A stretch of 64,000 nucleotides of DNA from Demequina sp. NBRC 110051 (GCF_002090055.1 NZ_BBRH01000010.1:62001-126000), one strand, 5' to 3'; positions 50,385 to 61,751 are shown, counted from the stretch's first letter. The notes: a model not told the origin generated them from the sequence alone. Made by a program: numbers and translations.

Positions 50385-50988
50385 ACAGCAGCTCGTCGTA
50401 GGCCTCGAGGGTGTCCGCGGGGCTGGGTGCGATGGTGCGGTCTCCGCGCACAATGCAGGACAGCACGATCTCCTGAGGCCACTCGATGGAGCGCACCGTG
50501 GAGCCCACGACGGGGGAGTCGGCGGGCAGCGTGACCTCCATGATCGAGGCGCCGGACTGGTGGAAGGTGAAGACCTTCACCAGGTCGCCCACGGCGACGG
50601 CCTCCTCGACCATCGCCGTCATGATGCGCGGCGTCGAGACCGCGACGTCCACACCCCACTGCGCGTCATACATCCACTCGTTGCGAGGGTTGTTCACGCG
50701 GGCAACGGTGCGCGGTACGCCGAACTCGGTCTTGGCCAAGAAGGACACCACCAGGTTGGCCTTGTCGTCACCGGTGGCGGCGACGACCACGTCCATGGTC
50801 TCGGTGCCGGCCTCGCGCAGCGCGGCCATCTCGCAGGCGTCGGCAAGCATCCACTCGGCCTCGGCCACCTGGGCGACACGCATGGCGGCGGGGGAGACAT
50901 CCATCAGCAGGACCTCGTGGCCGTGCTCCAACAGGTCGCGCGCGATCGAACGACCCACCGAACCGGCGCCGGCGATCAGGACCCTCAT
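50302..50988 (-). CDS. ceoC: Trk potassium uptake regulatory subunit, CeoC type
   Basis: 228-residue NAD-binding RCK protein. The Rossmann start VLIAGAGSVGRSIARDLLEHGHEVLLMD is complete (GxGxxG, then Asp), and a C-terminal TrkA_C domain begins near IMEVTLPADSPVVG. Trk regulators gate TrkH/KtrB channels, yet none is in the window. Follows ceoB with a 4-bp overlap and has an 83-bp tail-to-tail overlap with the DUF3159 gene. The final residues (SAPRATPPTE) are unstructured. Confidence 0.88.
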   Translation of the reverse strand: MRVLIAGAGSVGRSIARDLLEHGHEVLLMDVSPAAMRVAQVAEAEWMLADACEMAALREAGTETMDVVVAATGDDKANLVVSFLAKTEFGVPRTVARVNNPRNEWMYDAQWGVDVAVSTPRIMTAMVEEAVAVGDLVKVFTFHQSGASIMEVTLPADSPVVGSTVRSIEWPQEIVLSCIVRGDRTIAPSPADTLEAYDELLFIVSAEADPESLTPVLRSAPRATPPTE

Positions 50989-51650
50989 GAGTTTCCTCCC
51001 GGGCCTCGCGACACGGTGCGTTCGGCATGCTTGCTCTCGGCGTCAGGGATGGCGAACCAGACCTCGTCGTCCACCTGGACCACCGTGGTGGGTTCGGGCA
51101 GCACGGCCTTGCCGAAGCGCACCAGATAGGCGATGCGGGCGTGGCTCGCGTCTTGCAACGCCGTGACCGTGGAGCCCACCCAGCCCTCGTGCAGGGACAG
51201 GCGGCGCACGGCAATCCCCGCGGTTTCATCGGTGAAGCCCTCGTCGGCCCCGCCGGGAAGCAGCCGGGACACGATCTGTGCGCTCGTCCACGGCACCGGA
51301 GCGACGGTCGGGATGCCCAGGCGGCGATAGACCTCGGCGCGTCCTGGGTCCGCGATGCGTGCCACCACGTTGTCCACGCCGTACGTCTCGCGCACCACAC
51401 GGGCGGCGAGGATGTTGGAGTTGTCACCCGAGGAGACGGCGGCGAAGCCGTAGGCGTCCTCGACACCCGCCGACACGAGAGTCTCGCGGTCAAAACCGAT
51501 GCCGGTGATGCGCTGACCCTGGAAATCGGCCGGAAGACGACGGAAGGCGTCGCCCACGCGATCGATCACGGCCACGGAATGGCCGCGTGACTCGAATTGG
51601 CCGGCCAACGCCGCGCCGGTGCGCCCGCAGCCCATGATGACGATGTGCAC
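50985..51650 (-). CDS. ceoB: Trk potassium uptake regulatory subunit, CeoB type
   Basis: 221-residue paralogue of CeoC with MHIVIMGCGRTGAALAGQFESRGHSVAVID (Rossmann GxGxxG), SSGDNSNILAARVVRE and a TrkA_C domain (AVRRLSLHEGWVGSTV). In M. tuberculosis ceoB-ceoC diverge from a permease in the same way (Rv2691/Rv2692 by memory). GTG start with TACCGT 8 nt upstream. Probably forms a heteromer with CeoC; partner channel unidentified. Confidence 0.88.
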   Translation of the reverse strand: MHIVIMGCGRTGAALAGQFESRGHSVAVIDRVGDAFRRLPADFQGQRITGIGFDRETLVSAGVEDAYGFAAVSSGDNSNILAARVVRETYGVDNVVARIADPGRAEVYRRLGIPTVAPVPWTSAQIVSRLLPGGADEGFTDETAGIAVRRLSLHEGWVGSTVTALQDASHARIAYLVRFGKAVLPEPTTVVQVDDEVWFAIPDAESKHAERTVSRGPGGNS

Positions 51651-51658
51651 GGGAACCC

Positions 51659-51664
51659 ACGGTA
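51659..51664 (-). promoter_or_regulatory. -10-like hexamer of ceoB-ceoC
   Basis: Reverse-strand TACCGT, 8 nt before the GTG at 51650. Divergent with the permease promoter 14 bp away. Confidence 0.4.
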
Positions 51665-51678
51665 TACCCACCCGCCCC

Positions 51679-51684
51679 TAGGAT
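51679..51684 (+). promoter_or_regulatory. -10-like hexamer of the permease gene
   Basis: TAGGAT, 8 nt before the GTG at 51693. Confidence 0.45.
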
Positions 51685-51692
51685 GGTGCGAC

Positions 51693-53588
51693 GTGACAGG
51701 AGTTGGGGATCGTCTGCGACGCCTCGTGTTCGGGGCGCCCGTCGCGACCGACGCCGCCGTGCCGGTGACGCTGCGCTCGCGCCTGGCCCTTCCGGTGTTC
51801 GGCGCCGGCATTCTTTCCGCCGTCGCGTATGCGCCCGATGCCGTGGTGGATGCCCTGCGTCGCGGCAGCCAGCAGGGTGCGATCCCCTTCATGGCGGTCG
51901 GCGTGGTCGCGATCATGCTGCTCCTGGCGGCCGCGTACCGCTCCAACATCCACGCGCGCCCCGACGACCTGGGCGACTACGGGTTGGTGCGCGACGTGCT
52001 GGGCCGCGGCGCGGGAGTGGTGACGGGCGCCGCGGTGCTCGTCGACTACCTCTTTACGGTCGCCGTGTCCGTCGCAGCGATCACGCAGATCATCGCCTTC
52101 ATGATCCCCGAACTGCAGCCGTATGACTCGCTCGTGGGCGTGGTGTTGGTGGGACTTATCACGATCGTCGCGCTGCGCGTGGTGCGCGAGCGGGCCCGCC
52201 TGCTGCTCGCGGTCTGGTTCGGCTTCCTCGTCGTCATCGCCGTGATGCTCGCGCTCGGGGTCGCTCGCCAGCACACTGTGGGTTCCCCGATCGCCCCCAA
52301 CGCCCCCGAGACGTGGTCAATCTGGTTCGCCTACGCGGGCGCCATCGCCTCGGGCGCCGTCATGGTCACGGGCATCGAGCACCTCGCCGCGTCCGCCCCA
52401 AACCACGCCGAACCGCGCGCCAAGCGCGCCGGTCGCACGCTGATGCTGGCGGTCATCGCCTCCGCCCTGGCGTTCTTCGTGGTCGCGCTGCTGTCGTGGC
52501 TGTATCGGATTACCGGCTGGTCGAAGGGCCCCATCCTGCTCCAGGTGGCGCAGGAGGTCTTCGACTTCACCGCCGCCGTGTGGATCATCGCGCTGTTTGC
52601 CGCGGGCATCCTCTACGTCGCTGTCATGTCCGTCTTCAGGCGCTTCTCGAGCCTGGGCGCGATCCTCGCGCGCGACGCCTACCTGCCCCGCCAGCTGTCC
52701 CAGCGCAACGACAGGTTGGTGCTGCGCGGAGGCATCCTCATCATCGCGGGCTTCTCCGCGGCGGGCGTGGTCTTCGCGGGTGCCGAGGTCGAGACCCTCA
52801 TCCACATGTACGTGGTGGGCGTTTTCGCCGCCATCGTGATGAGCCAGATCGCGATGGTGCGATGGACCACCGCGAAGCTGGGCCTCGCCACGGAGTCCAA
52901 GACGCGCGCCACGCTGCAGGCACGCCGCGTCCTCCACACCGTGGCCGCGGTCGTCGCGGCGCTCGTGTGGATCGTGGTCGCGGTCTTCAACTTCCTCAAC
53001 GGCGCCTGGATCGCGATCGCGCTCATCGCGATCCTCATCGTCCTCATGCACGCCGTCAACAAGCATTACGCGGCGGTGCGCGCGGACGTGCGCCTGCAGA
53101 AGGCGGACCTCGCGGTCGCGCTTCCCAGCGCCACGCACGGCGTGGTCCTCGTCAACCAGCTCCACCGGCCCGCCATCCGCGCCCTCGCGTATGCGAAGGC
53201 AGCACGCCACTCGTCGCTCGAGGCCGTGGCCGTCCAGACCGAGCGCGAGGGCACCCAGGAGCTGCAACGCATGTGGGGCAAGATCGACTCTGGCGTGCCG
53301 CTGGTGGTGCTCGACTCGCCGTATCGCGACCTCGTGGCGCCGGTGCTTGACCACATCCGTCGCATCCACCGCACCAACCCGCGCGAGGTGGTCGTGGTGT
53401 ACGTCCCCGAATACATCGTGGGCCGCTGGTGGGAGAGCTTCTTGCACAACCGCGCCACCACGCGCCTGCGCGACCAGCTCTTGGGGCTGAAGGGTGTCGT
53501 CGTGGCCGCGGTGCCGTGGCACCTCGAATCCGCCCGTGAGGCCGTCGCCGTCGAAGAGGCGCCCGCACCAGGGGAGCAGCTGCCGTGA
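51693..53588 (+). CDS. APC-superfamily permease with cytosolic C-terminal domain (KimA/YdaO-like)
   Basis: 631 residues. About twelve transmembrane helices (25-490) are followed by a soluble 140-residue domain beginning near LVNQLHRPAIRALAYAKAARH that resembles a universal-stress-type fold. Topology and the phrase LPVFGAGILSAVAYAPDAVV match the KimA/YdaO group of K+ importers and Rv2690c-like permeases. In KimA that motif reads SSDALSSVAY by my recollection; here the aspartate position is glycine (G39). Substrate could be K+ or an amino acid; divergence from ceoBC favours K+. It overlaps the methyltransferase by 4 bp. Confidence 0.8.
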   Translation: MTGVGDRLRRLVFGAPVATDAAVPVTLRSRLALPVFGAGILSAVAYAPDAVVDALRRGSQQGAIPFMAVGVVAIMLLLAAAYRSNIHARPDDLGDYGLVRDVLGRGAGVVTGAAVLVDYLFTVAVSVAAITQIIAFMIPELQPYDSLVGVVLVGLITIVALRVVRERARLLLAVWFGFLVVIAVMLALGVARQHTVGSPIAPNAPETWSIWFAYAGAIASGAVMVTGIEHLAASAPNHAEPRAKRAGRTLMLAVIASALAFFVVALLSWLYRITGWSKGPILLQVAQEVFDFTAAVWIIALFAAGILYVAVMSVFRRFSSLGAILARDAYLPRQLSQRNDRLVLRGGILIIAGFSAAGVVFAGAEVETLIHMYVVGVFAAIVMSQIAMVRWTTAKLGLATESKTRATLQARRVLHTVAAVVAALVWIVVAVFNFLNGAWIAIALIAILIVLMHAVNKHYAAVRADVRLQKADLAVALPSATHGVVLVNQLHRPAIRALAYAKAARHSSLEAVAVQTEREGTQELQRMWGKIDSGVPLVVLDSPYRDLVAPVLDHIRRIHRTNPREVVVVYVPEYIVGRWWESFLHNRATTRLRDQLLGLKGVVVAAVPWHLESAREAVAVEEAPAPGEQLP

Positions 53589-54781
53589 CCGATATCGAAC
53601 TCACCGTCGGGGCGCCCGCCCACGGCGGCCACTGCGTGGCCCGTCACGAGGGCCGTGTGGTCTTCGTCCGCCACGCCTTGCCCGGCGAGCGCGTGCGTGC
53701 GCGGCTCACCGAGGCAGGTGAGGACGCCAAACTGTGGCGGGCCGATGCCGTCGAGATCCTCGAGGCCTCCGACGATCGCGTGGAGTCGCCCTGGCCCGAG
53801 GCGGGCCCCGGCGGCGTGGGCGGCGGCGAACTGGGACACGTGGCCCTCGCCGCGCAGCGCGAGTGGAAGCTCGCCGTGGTGCAGGAGTCGTTCGAACGCT
53901 TCGCCGGGCGGGGCTTTGAGGGCACCGTCACGGCCGTGGAGGGCGACGACGACGCGGGTGGCCTGCGCTACCGCACTCGGGTGAGCGCGACGGCCGATGC
54001 CGAGGGCAAGGCCGCGATGCACGCGCACCGCAGCGACACGCTTCACGCGATCGCGGCCATGCCGCTGGCCGTGCCCGAGGTCGAGGAGGCGCTCGTCGGC
54101 TCTCGCTTCCCGGCAGGCGCGCGCGTCCAGGTCGCTCAGGGCAGTGACGGCACCGTGCGCGTGGTGGTCGACGGCGCCCCGTGGCGTGCCGGCAAGAAGG
54201 ACAGCCGTTCCAACGCGCCGCGCACCCTGCGCGAGAGCGTCACCATCGACGGCGAGACGTGGGAGTACAAGGTCGACGCCGACGGCTTCTGGCAAGTCCA
54301 CCGGGGCGCCCCTCAGCTCTTGGTGTCGGAGGTGCTGCGGCGCGTGGGCGACGCCGCGAGCGTGGCCGACCTCTACGCGGGCGCGGGTCTGTTCAGCCTG
54401 CCGCTTGCGGCGAGCGGCCGGACCGTCACTTCGGTCGAGGCGGATCGCGGCGCGTCTCGCGCAGCCAGGCGCAACCTCCACGCGTATCCGGAGGCGAGGA
54501 TCGTCCATGGTGACGTGCGTCGCACACTCGACCACGGCATCGGCCGTCCTGACGCCGTTGTCGTCGACCCGCCACGTTCGGGTGCGGGCCGGCGCACCCT
54601 CGAGGCTCTCGCGGCGACGGGAACACCGCGCGTCGTATATGTCGCGTGCGACCCCGTGGCGCTCGCCCGCGACACGGCGCTGTTGGCCGAGCGCGGATAC
54701 CGCCTGGAGGACGCCCAGGCCTTCGACCTGTTCCCCATGACGCACCACGTCGAGACGGTAGCGACCTTTACCTCCCTTTGA
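53585..54781 (+). CDS. TRAM-domain class I RNA (uracil-C5) methyltransferase
   Basis: 398 residues. An N-terminal TRAM RNA-binding domain (IELTVGAPAHGGHCVARHEGRVVFVRHALPGERV), then a TrmA/RlmD-like SAM domain: VADLYAGAGLFSLPLA, VVVDPPRSGAGRRTLEAL, and the catalytic cysteine in VYVACDPVALARD. The iron-sulfur cysteines normally between TRAM and the catalytic domain are absent; the region reads WPEAGPGGVGGGELGHV. Only C17 and the catalytic cysteine remain. tRNA or rRNA target unknown. GTGA overlap with the permease gene, as Rv2689c/Rv2690c by memory. Confidence 0.87.
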   Translation: MTDIELTVGAPAHGGHCVARHEGRVVFVRHALPGERVRARLTEAGEDAKLWRADAVEILEASDDRVESPWPEAGPGGVGGGELGHVALAAQREWKLAVVQESFERFAGRGFEGTVTAVEGDDDAGGLRYRTRVSATADAEGKAAMHAHRSDTLHAIAAMPLAVPEVEEALVGSRFPAGARVQVAQGSDGTVRVVVDGAPWRAGKKDSRSNAPRTLRESVTIDGETWEYKVDADGFWQVHRGAPQLLVSEVLRRVGDAASVADLYAGAGLFSLPLAASGRTVTSVEADRGASRAARRNLHAYPEARIVHGDVRRTLDHGIGRPDAVVVDPPRSGAGRRTLEALAATGTPRVVYVACDPVALARDTALLAERGYRLEDAQAFDLFPMTHHVETVATFTSL

Positions 54782-54816
54782 CCGCCCCAAGGGTCTGACG
54801 GCGTCGTGATGGCCGA

Positions 54817-54822
54817 TAGGAT
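54817..54822 (+). promoter_or_regulatory. -10-like hexamer of acnA
   Basis: TAGGAT, about 34 nt before the acnA ATG; a leadered transcript with GGGAGG at 54843. Confidence 0.4.
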
Positions 54823-54855
54823 GGCGGCGGACACGAACCTATGGGAGGTTGCTGC

Positions 54856-57666
<2,811 letters not shown>

Positions 57667-57696
57667 GGCCCTCTCGCGGGCTCGTCCCGCATCGCT

Positions 57697-57735
57697 CCGC
57701 GCGCCCGTGTTCCCGTGAGGGGAGCGGGCGCGCGG
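57697..57735 (+). terminator. Terminator of acnA
   Basis: Perfect 11-bp arms CCGCGCGCCCG (57697-57707) and CGGGCGCGCGG (57725-57735). Confidence 0.75.
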
Positions 57736-57917
57736 TCGCGTGGGGGCGGCCCTATGGACGCGGCCGTGTGAACACGGCCGTATGAAGACCGTGGCGTGTG
57801 CGACGGCGCGCCGCAGGACCCGTACAGTGGTCGTTTACCGTATGTCGCGCTTGGAGGCGACGTGCGAACCGTCAGATCTCGCCTCGCGGCGGGCCCGCCG
57901 AACGTCAGGAGAACCGC
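57736..57917 (+). promoter_or_regulatory. Intergenic region upstream of dxs
   Basis: The 182 nt between the acnA terminator and dxs hold a small hairpin (CGGCCGTGT 57761-57769 with ACACGGCCG 57772-57780), a -10 candidate TACCGT at about 57836, and AGGAG 7 nt before the dxs GTG. No small gene or known riboswitch is recognised. Confidence 0.4.
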
Positions 57918-59783
57918 GTGCTGGAGCGCATCGAGTCACCCCGGGATCTCGACTCGTTGACCGCCGAGGAACTCACGGAACTCGCTCAGGAGATTCGCGA
58001 CTACCTGGTGTCTTCGGTGTCGCTCACGGGTGGCCACCTGGGCCCCAATCTCGGCGTGGTGGAGCTCACCCTTGGCCTCCACCGCGTGTTTGACTCGCCG
58101 CGCGACCCCATCGTGTTCGACACCGGTCACCAGTCCTACGTGCACAAACTGCTCACCGGCCGGCAGGACTTCTCCGCGCTGCGCACACGCGACGGAATTG
58201 CCGGCTACCCGCAGCGCTCCGAGTCCGAGCATGATGTGGTCGAGAATTCCCACGCCTCGACCGCCGTGTCGTGGGCCGCGGGCATCGCGCGCGGCCACAC
58301 GCTGCGCGGCGAGGACGAGCGCACCACCGTCGCGGTCATCGGCGACGGGGCTCTCACCGGCGGTATGGCGTGGGAGGCGCTGAACTCGGTGGCGGCGTCA
58401 CACGACCGTGTGGTCATCGTCGTCAACGACAACGGCCGCTCGTACGCCCCGACCATCGGTGGCCTGGCCCGCAGGCTCGACGGCATTCGCACCGATCCGC
58501 GTTACGAACAGTTCCTGGGCTGGGGCAAGCGCACCTTCGAGGGCCGCGGGCCGTGGCGCAACTTCACCTATCAGACCGTGATGCACGGCAAGCGTGCGGT
58601 GAAGGGCCTCATCGCCGACCCCGGAATGTTCGACGACCTGGGCCTGAAGTACGTGGGCCCCGTGGACGGACACAACCTCGAGCAGGTCGAGGCTGCCCTC
58701 AGCCACGCGAAGTCCTTCGGCGGCCCGGTCATCGTGCACGTCCTCACCGAGAAGGGTCGCGGCTACACGCCCGCCGAGGAGGACGTCGCCGACCGGTTCC
58801 ACGCGGTGGGGCGCATTCACCCCGAGACCGGCCTGCCCGTCAAGCCATCCCGCTTTGGCTGGACCAAGGTGTTCGCGGAGGAGATCCTGCAGGTAGCGGG
58901 GGAGCGCGACGACGTGGTGGCGCTCACGGCAGCGATGCTCGCGCCCGTGGGCCTCCAGCCCCTCGCCGACGCCTACCCCGACCGCGTGATCGACGTGGGT
59001 ATCGCCGAGCAGCACGCGGTGACGTCCGCGGCCGGATTGGCCTTCGCGGGCATGCACCCCGTCGTCGCCGTCTACGCGACCTTCCTCAACCGCGCCTTCG
59101 ACCAGGTCCTGATGGACGTCGCCCTGCACGGCGCGGGCGTCACCTTCATGCTCGACCGCGCAGGCATCACCGGCGATGACGGCCCCAGCCACAACGGCAT
59201 GTGGGACATGGCGCTACTGAGGCACGTCCCGGGCCTGCGTATCGCCGCACCGCGCGACGCATCCACGCTGCGCCGTGCCTTCCGCGACGCCATCGACGTG
59301 GACGACGCCCCCACGGTGGTGCGCTACCCCAAGGGCCCCGTGGGCGACGACCTGCCGGCCGTGCGTGCGGTGGGGGATCTGGACGTGCTGTCTGAATCTG
59401 TCTCCGAGGCCGACGGCCCCCGCGTGGTGGTGTTGGGCCTGGGATCGATGGCCGCTACCGCGATCGACACGGCCGCGAAGCTCGCCGCCGACGGCGTCTC
59501 CGTCGTGGCTGCGACCGCGACGTGGGTCCACCCGGTGCCGGACGGGCTCGAGGAGCTCACCGCGGGCGCCGAGCTGATCGTCACCATCGAGGACGGGCTG
59601 GTCGACGCGGGCATCGGCCAGGAGTGGGCCGAGTATGCGCGCCTCACGGGCGGCTCCGGCACCTGGGTGCACCACGGCGTGCCCCGCGAGTTCCTCGCGC
59701 ACGCCTCGCGTGATCAGATTGTCGAGCAGGTGGGCCTCGACGCGTCCGCCATCGCCGACGGCGTCATCGCGGCGCTCGACTGA
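57918..59783 (+). CDS. dxs: 1-deoxy-D-xylulose-5-phosphate synthase
   Basis: Thiamine-diphosphate enzyme condensing pyruvate and glyceraldehyde-3-phosphate in the first step of the MEP isoprenoid pathway. 621 residues. Motifs: DTGHQSYVHKLLTGR (His), GDGALTGGMAWEALN (ThDP GDG...N), and DRAGITGDDGPSHNGMWD for the pyrimidine domain. The C-terminal transketolase domain is intact. GTG start with CAGGAG; no credible upstream start gives a better N-terminus. It can supply IPP to the prenyl synthase elsewhere in the window. Confidence 0.97.
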   Translation: MLERIESPRDLDSLTAEELTELAQEIRDYLVSSVSLTGGHLGPNLGVVELTLGLHRVFDSPRDPIVFDTGHQSYVHKLLTGRQDFSALRTRDGIAGYPQRSESEHDVVENSHASTAVSWAAGIARGHTLRGEDERTTVAVIGDGALTGGMAWEALNSVAASHDRVVIVVNDNGRSYAPTIGGLARRLDGIRTDPRYEQFLGWGKRTFEGRGPWRNFTYQTVMHGKRAVKGLIADPGMFDDLGLKYVGPVDGHNLEQVEAALSHAKSFGGPVIVHVLTEKGRGYTPAEEDVADRFHAVGRIHPETGLPVKPSRFGWTKVFAEEILQVAGERDDVVALTAAMLAPVGLQPLADAYPDRVIDVGIAEQHAVTSAAGLAFAGMHPVVAVYATFLNRAFDQVLMDVALHGAGVTFMLDRAGITGDDGPSHNGMWDMALLRHVPGLRIAAPRDASTLRRAFRDAIDVDDAPTVVRYPKGPVGDDLPAVRAVGDLDVLSESVSEADGPRVVVLGLGSMAATAIDTAAKLAADGVSVVAATATWVHPVPDGLEELTAGAELIVTIEDGLVDAGIGQEWAEYARLTGGSGTWVHHGVPREFLAHASRDQIVEQVGLDASAIADGVIAALD

Positions 59784-59802
59784 TCTGTCCCCGACTGACA
59801 GC

Positions 59803-59886
59803 CTGAACCGGATCGAGCGGCGACGCGCCGCTCATCAGGGACCGTAGCGCGCCCTCGCCGGCGTGGCGCGGCCCATTCCGGTTCAG
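59803..59886. other. Multi-hairpin element between dxs and the RNase D-like gene
   Basis: Outer arms CTGAACCGGA (59803-59812) and TCCGGTTCAG (59877-59886) pair perfectly over 64 nt. Inside lie GAGCGGCG/CGCCGCTC (59815-59822, 59826-59833) and CGCGCC/GGCGCG (59848-59853, 59865-59870), so a three-way junction can form. A run of nine Gs follows at 59893-59901. It separates convergent genes and probably terminates both, though the architecture is more elaborate than the other terminators here. Confidence 0.6.
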
Positions 59887-59915
59887 ATTATCGGGGGGGG
59901 GCAGCGCCTCGCGTC

Positions 59916-61187
59916 CTACTCCGCGGCGGCCGCCACCTCGGCGAACGCCTCCGCCATCAGAGGCGCCGCGAGGTCGATCTGCCACGGACGGGCATCGCGT
60001 GACGCGAGCAGCGCGCGGATCTCTTCCTCTCCACCGCCGCGGTGCTCCCAGCAGGCGCGGCGCATGGCATCGGGCTGCAGGAGGTTCTCGACGGGCATGT
60101 CGATGCGCTCCGCGAGTTCCAGAAGCCGCGGCCGGGCCGCATCGAGCCGAGCCGCAGCCTCCGGGCGCTTGTCCTTCCAGATGCGCGGCTGTGGCGGACC
60201 GTCACCGCGCGGGCCGCGCTTGGCGGGCAGTTCGCTGTCGGGCAGGGCCAGGGCGCGCTCGATGGCGGGGAACCAGCGGGGCGCGGCACGCTTGGTGCCC
60301 CGCGATTGCCACTCGCGCACCTGCAACAGCGCCGCCAGCGTGGTGGGCTTGGCCTGCGCCGCGGCCGTGATGGCGGCGTCGCGGAGCACGCGGCCGGGGG
60401 AGATGTCGCGCTTCTGCGCGACCTTGTCACGCTCCTCCCACAGCGATCGCACAATGGCCAGGCCGCGCTGGTCGCGGATCTGGTGCGAGCCAGAGGTGCG
60501 CCGCCACGGCTCCACGCGCGGCGGCGGCGGGGGCGCCAGGCGCACCGCTTCGAACTCCTGGCGCGCAAACTCGAGCTTGCCTGCCTCCTCGAGGTGGCGG
60601 TACATGCCGTCCCGCAGGTCGATGAGGATCTCGACATCGAGCGCGGCGTACACCAGCCAGTCGTAGGGCAGCGGCCGCGTGGACCAGTCCTGTGCTGAAT
60701 GCTCCTTGGCGAGCGCGAGTCCCAACTCGCGCTCCACGACCGCCGCGAGGCCGACCTTGGGCCAGCCCAGCAGGCGGGCGGCGAGCTCGGTGTCGAAAAC
60801 CGAGGCGGGCGTGAGGCCCAGATCCCGCATGCCGGGCAGGTCCTGGCTCGCGGCGTGGAAGATCCACTCGGCGTCGCCGAAGGCCTCGTTCAGGATCGAC
60901 AGGTCAGGTAGCGCCGCGGTGTCGATGAGCGCGATACCCGCGCCCTCGCGCTTGAACTGAGCCAGGTACGTCGCCTGGCCGTAGCGGAAACCCGAGGCGC
61001 GCTCGGCATCGGCCGCAATAGGGCCGGTTGCGGCGGCGAAAGCCGCCGCCACGCGCTCGAGCCCCTCGACGGTGGTGATGACCTGGGGGACGCCGCCGGC
61101 CGGCTCGGTCAGGGGAATGGCCGATGCCGTGGTTGCCTCGTCGCCGCCAGTGGGCGGGGTGGGGGCGTCGGTGGGGGCGTCGCTCAT
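59916..61187 (-). CDS. RNase D-like 3'-5' exonuclease with HRDC domain
   Basis: 423 residues. The DEDDy exonuclease domain has AADAERASGFRYG (D-x-E), WIFHAASQDLPGMRDLG, and PYDWLVYAALDVEILIDLR (Tyr-x3-Asp). A Pro-rich link (APPPPPRVEPW) leads to an HRDC domain around RSLWEERDKVAQKRDISPGRVLRDAAI. It trims structured RNA 3' ends in relatives; the substrate here is inferred. The ATG at 61187 overlaps the DUF3000 gene by 4 bp. The order dxs, RNase D-like, DUF3000 matches Rv2682c-Rv2680 by memory. Confidence 0.9.
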   Translation of the reverse strand: MSDAPTDAPTPPTGGDEATTASAIPLTEPAGGVPQVITTVEGLERVAAAFAAATGPIAADAERASGFRYGQATYLAQFKREGAGIALIDTAALPDLSILNEAFGDAEWIFHAASQDLPGMRDLGLTPASVFDTELAARLLGWPKVGLAAVVERELGLALAKEHSAQDWSTRPLPYDWLVYAALDVEILIDLRDGMYRHLEEAGKLEFARQEFEAVRLAPPPPPRVEPWRRTSGSHQIRDQRGLAIVRSLWEERDKVAQKRDISPGRVLRDAAITAAAQAKPTTLAALLQVREWQSRGTKRAAPRWFPAIERALALPDSELPAKRGPRGDGPPQPRIWKDKRPEAAARLDAARPRLLELAERIDMPVENLLQPDAMRRACWEHRGGGEEEIRALLASRDARPWQIDLAAPLMAEAFAEVAAAAE

Positions 61188-61744
61188 GCGTGGCGTCCCG
61201 GAAGCATGGTGACTCCTTCTGGAAGATGGGGGACGCCTCCGCAGGCGGCCAAGAGATCGGTCCATGCCCGGACGTGAGGCGCCATGTCGGTGTCCTCGGG
61301 GGTCCACGAGACCCGCACTTCGACGTGGACCTCGTCCTCGCGCTCGGCGAGGTCGCCGAAGGAGCGGTTGGTCACCTTGGTCACGGTGCCGCCGCTCGCG
61401 TGGTGGGGGACGCCGTCGAGTGACTCCTGGAGCCACGACCAAGCGACCTCTGCCCACATGTCGTCGGCGCCGATCTCGGGCTCGACCTGGGCCTTGACCA
61501 TCGCCACGATGCGGAAGACGCCGTCCCAGGCGTCGTGGCCCGCGGGATCGTGCAGGAGGACGAACCTTCCGGTGGCCTCCGCGCCCTCGGCCTGGAGCTC
61601 ACCGGTCACGGCCACCGCATAGGGGGCGATGCGTGACGGGGCGGGGGCCTCGGCGAGAGACACGTCGGTGCGGGTGCGTGCGGACGCGAGCGACTGCAGC
61701 GCCGCGCGGAAGTCCGGCGGCGCCTGCTCGAAGTCCTGGGGCAT
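61184..61744 (-). CDS. DUF3000 family protein
   Basis: 186 residues. The start DFEQAPPDFRAALQSLASARTRTDVSLAEAPAPSRIAPYAVAV and the later WAEVAWSWLQESL and VEVRVSWTPEDTDMAPHVRAW are characteristic of DUF3000. Soluble alpha/beta protein, no known activity. The ATG has TAGGCT 7 nt upstream and no ribosome site. It ends in a 4-bp ATGA overlap with the RNase D-like gene, so a link to RNA processing is possible but unproven. Confidence 0.87.
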   Translation of the reverse strand: MPQDFEQAPPDFRAALQSLASARTRTDVSLAEAPAPSRIAPYAVAVTGELQAEGAEATGRFVLLHDPAGHDAWDGVFRIVAMVKAQVEPEIGADDMWAEVAWSWLQESLDGVPHHASGGTVTKVTNRSFGDLAEREDEVHVEVRVSWTPEDTDMAPHVRAWTDLLAACGGVPHLPEGVTMLPGRHA

Positions 61745-61751
61745 ACGTCCG

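Noticed and set aside
54841..54855. ATG start for acnA five codons upstream
   Set aside because: It precedes the GGGAGG that serves the ATG at 54856 and encodes an unlikely MGGCC lead.
57761..57780. Hairpin before dxs as a thiamine (THI) riboswitch for a ThDP enzyme
   Set aside because: No thi-box sequence; the stem is only 9 bp with a 2-nt loop.
57798..57917. N-terminal extension of dxs by 40 residues
   Set aside because: It is Arg-rich and unlike Dxs, and the GTG at 57918 has a proper CAGGAG.
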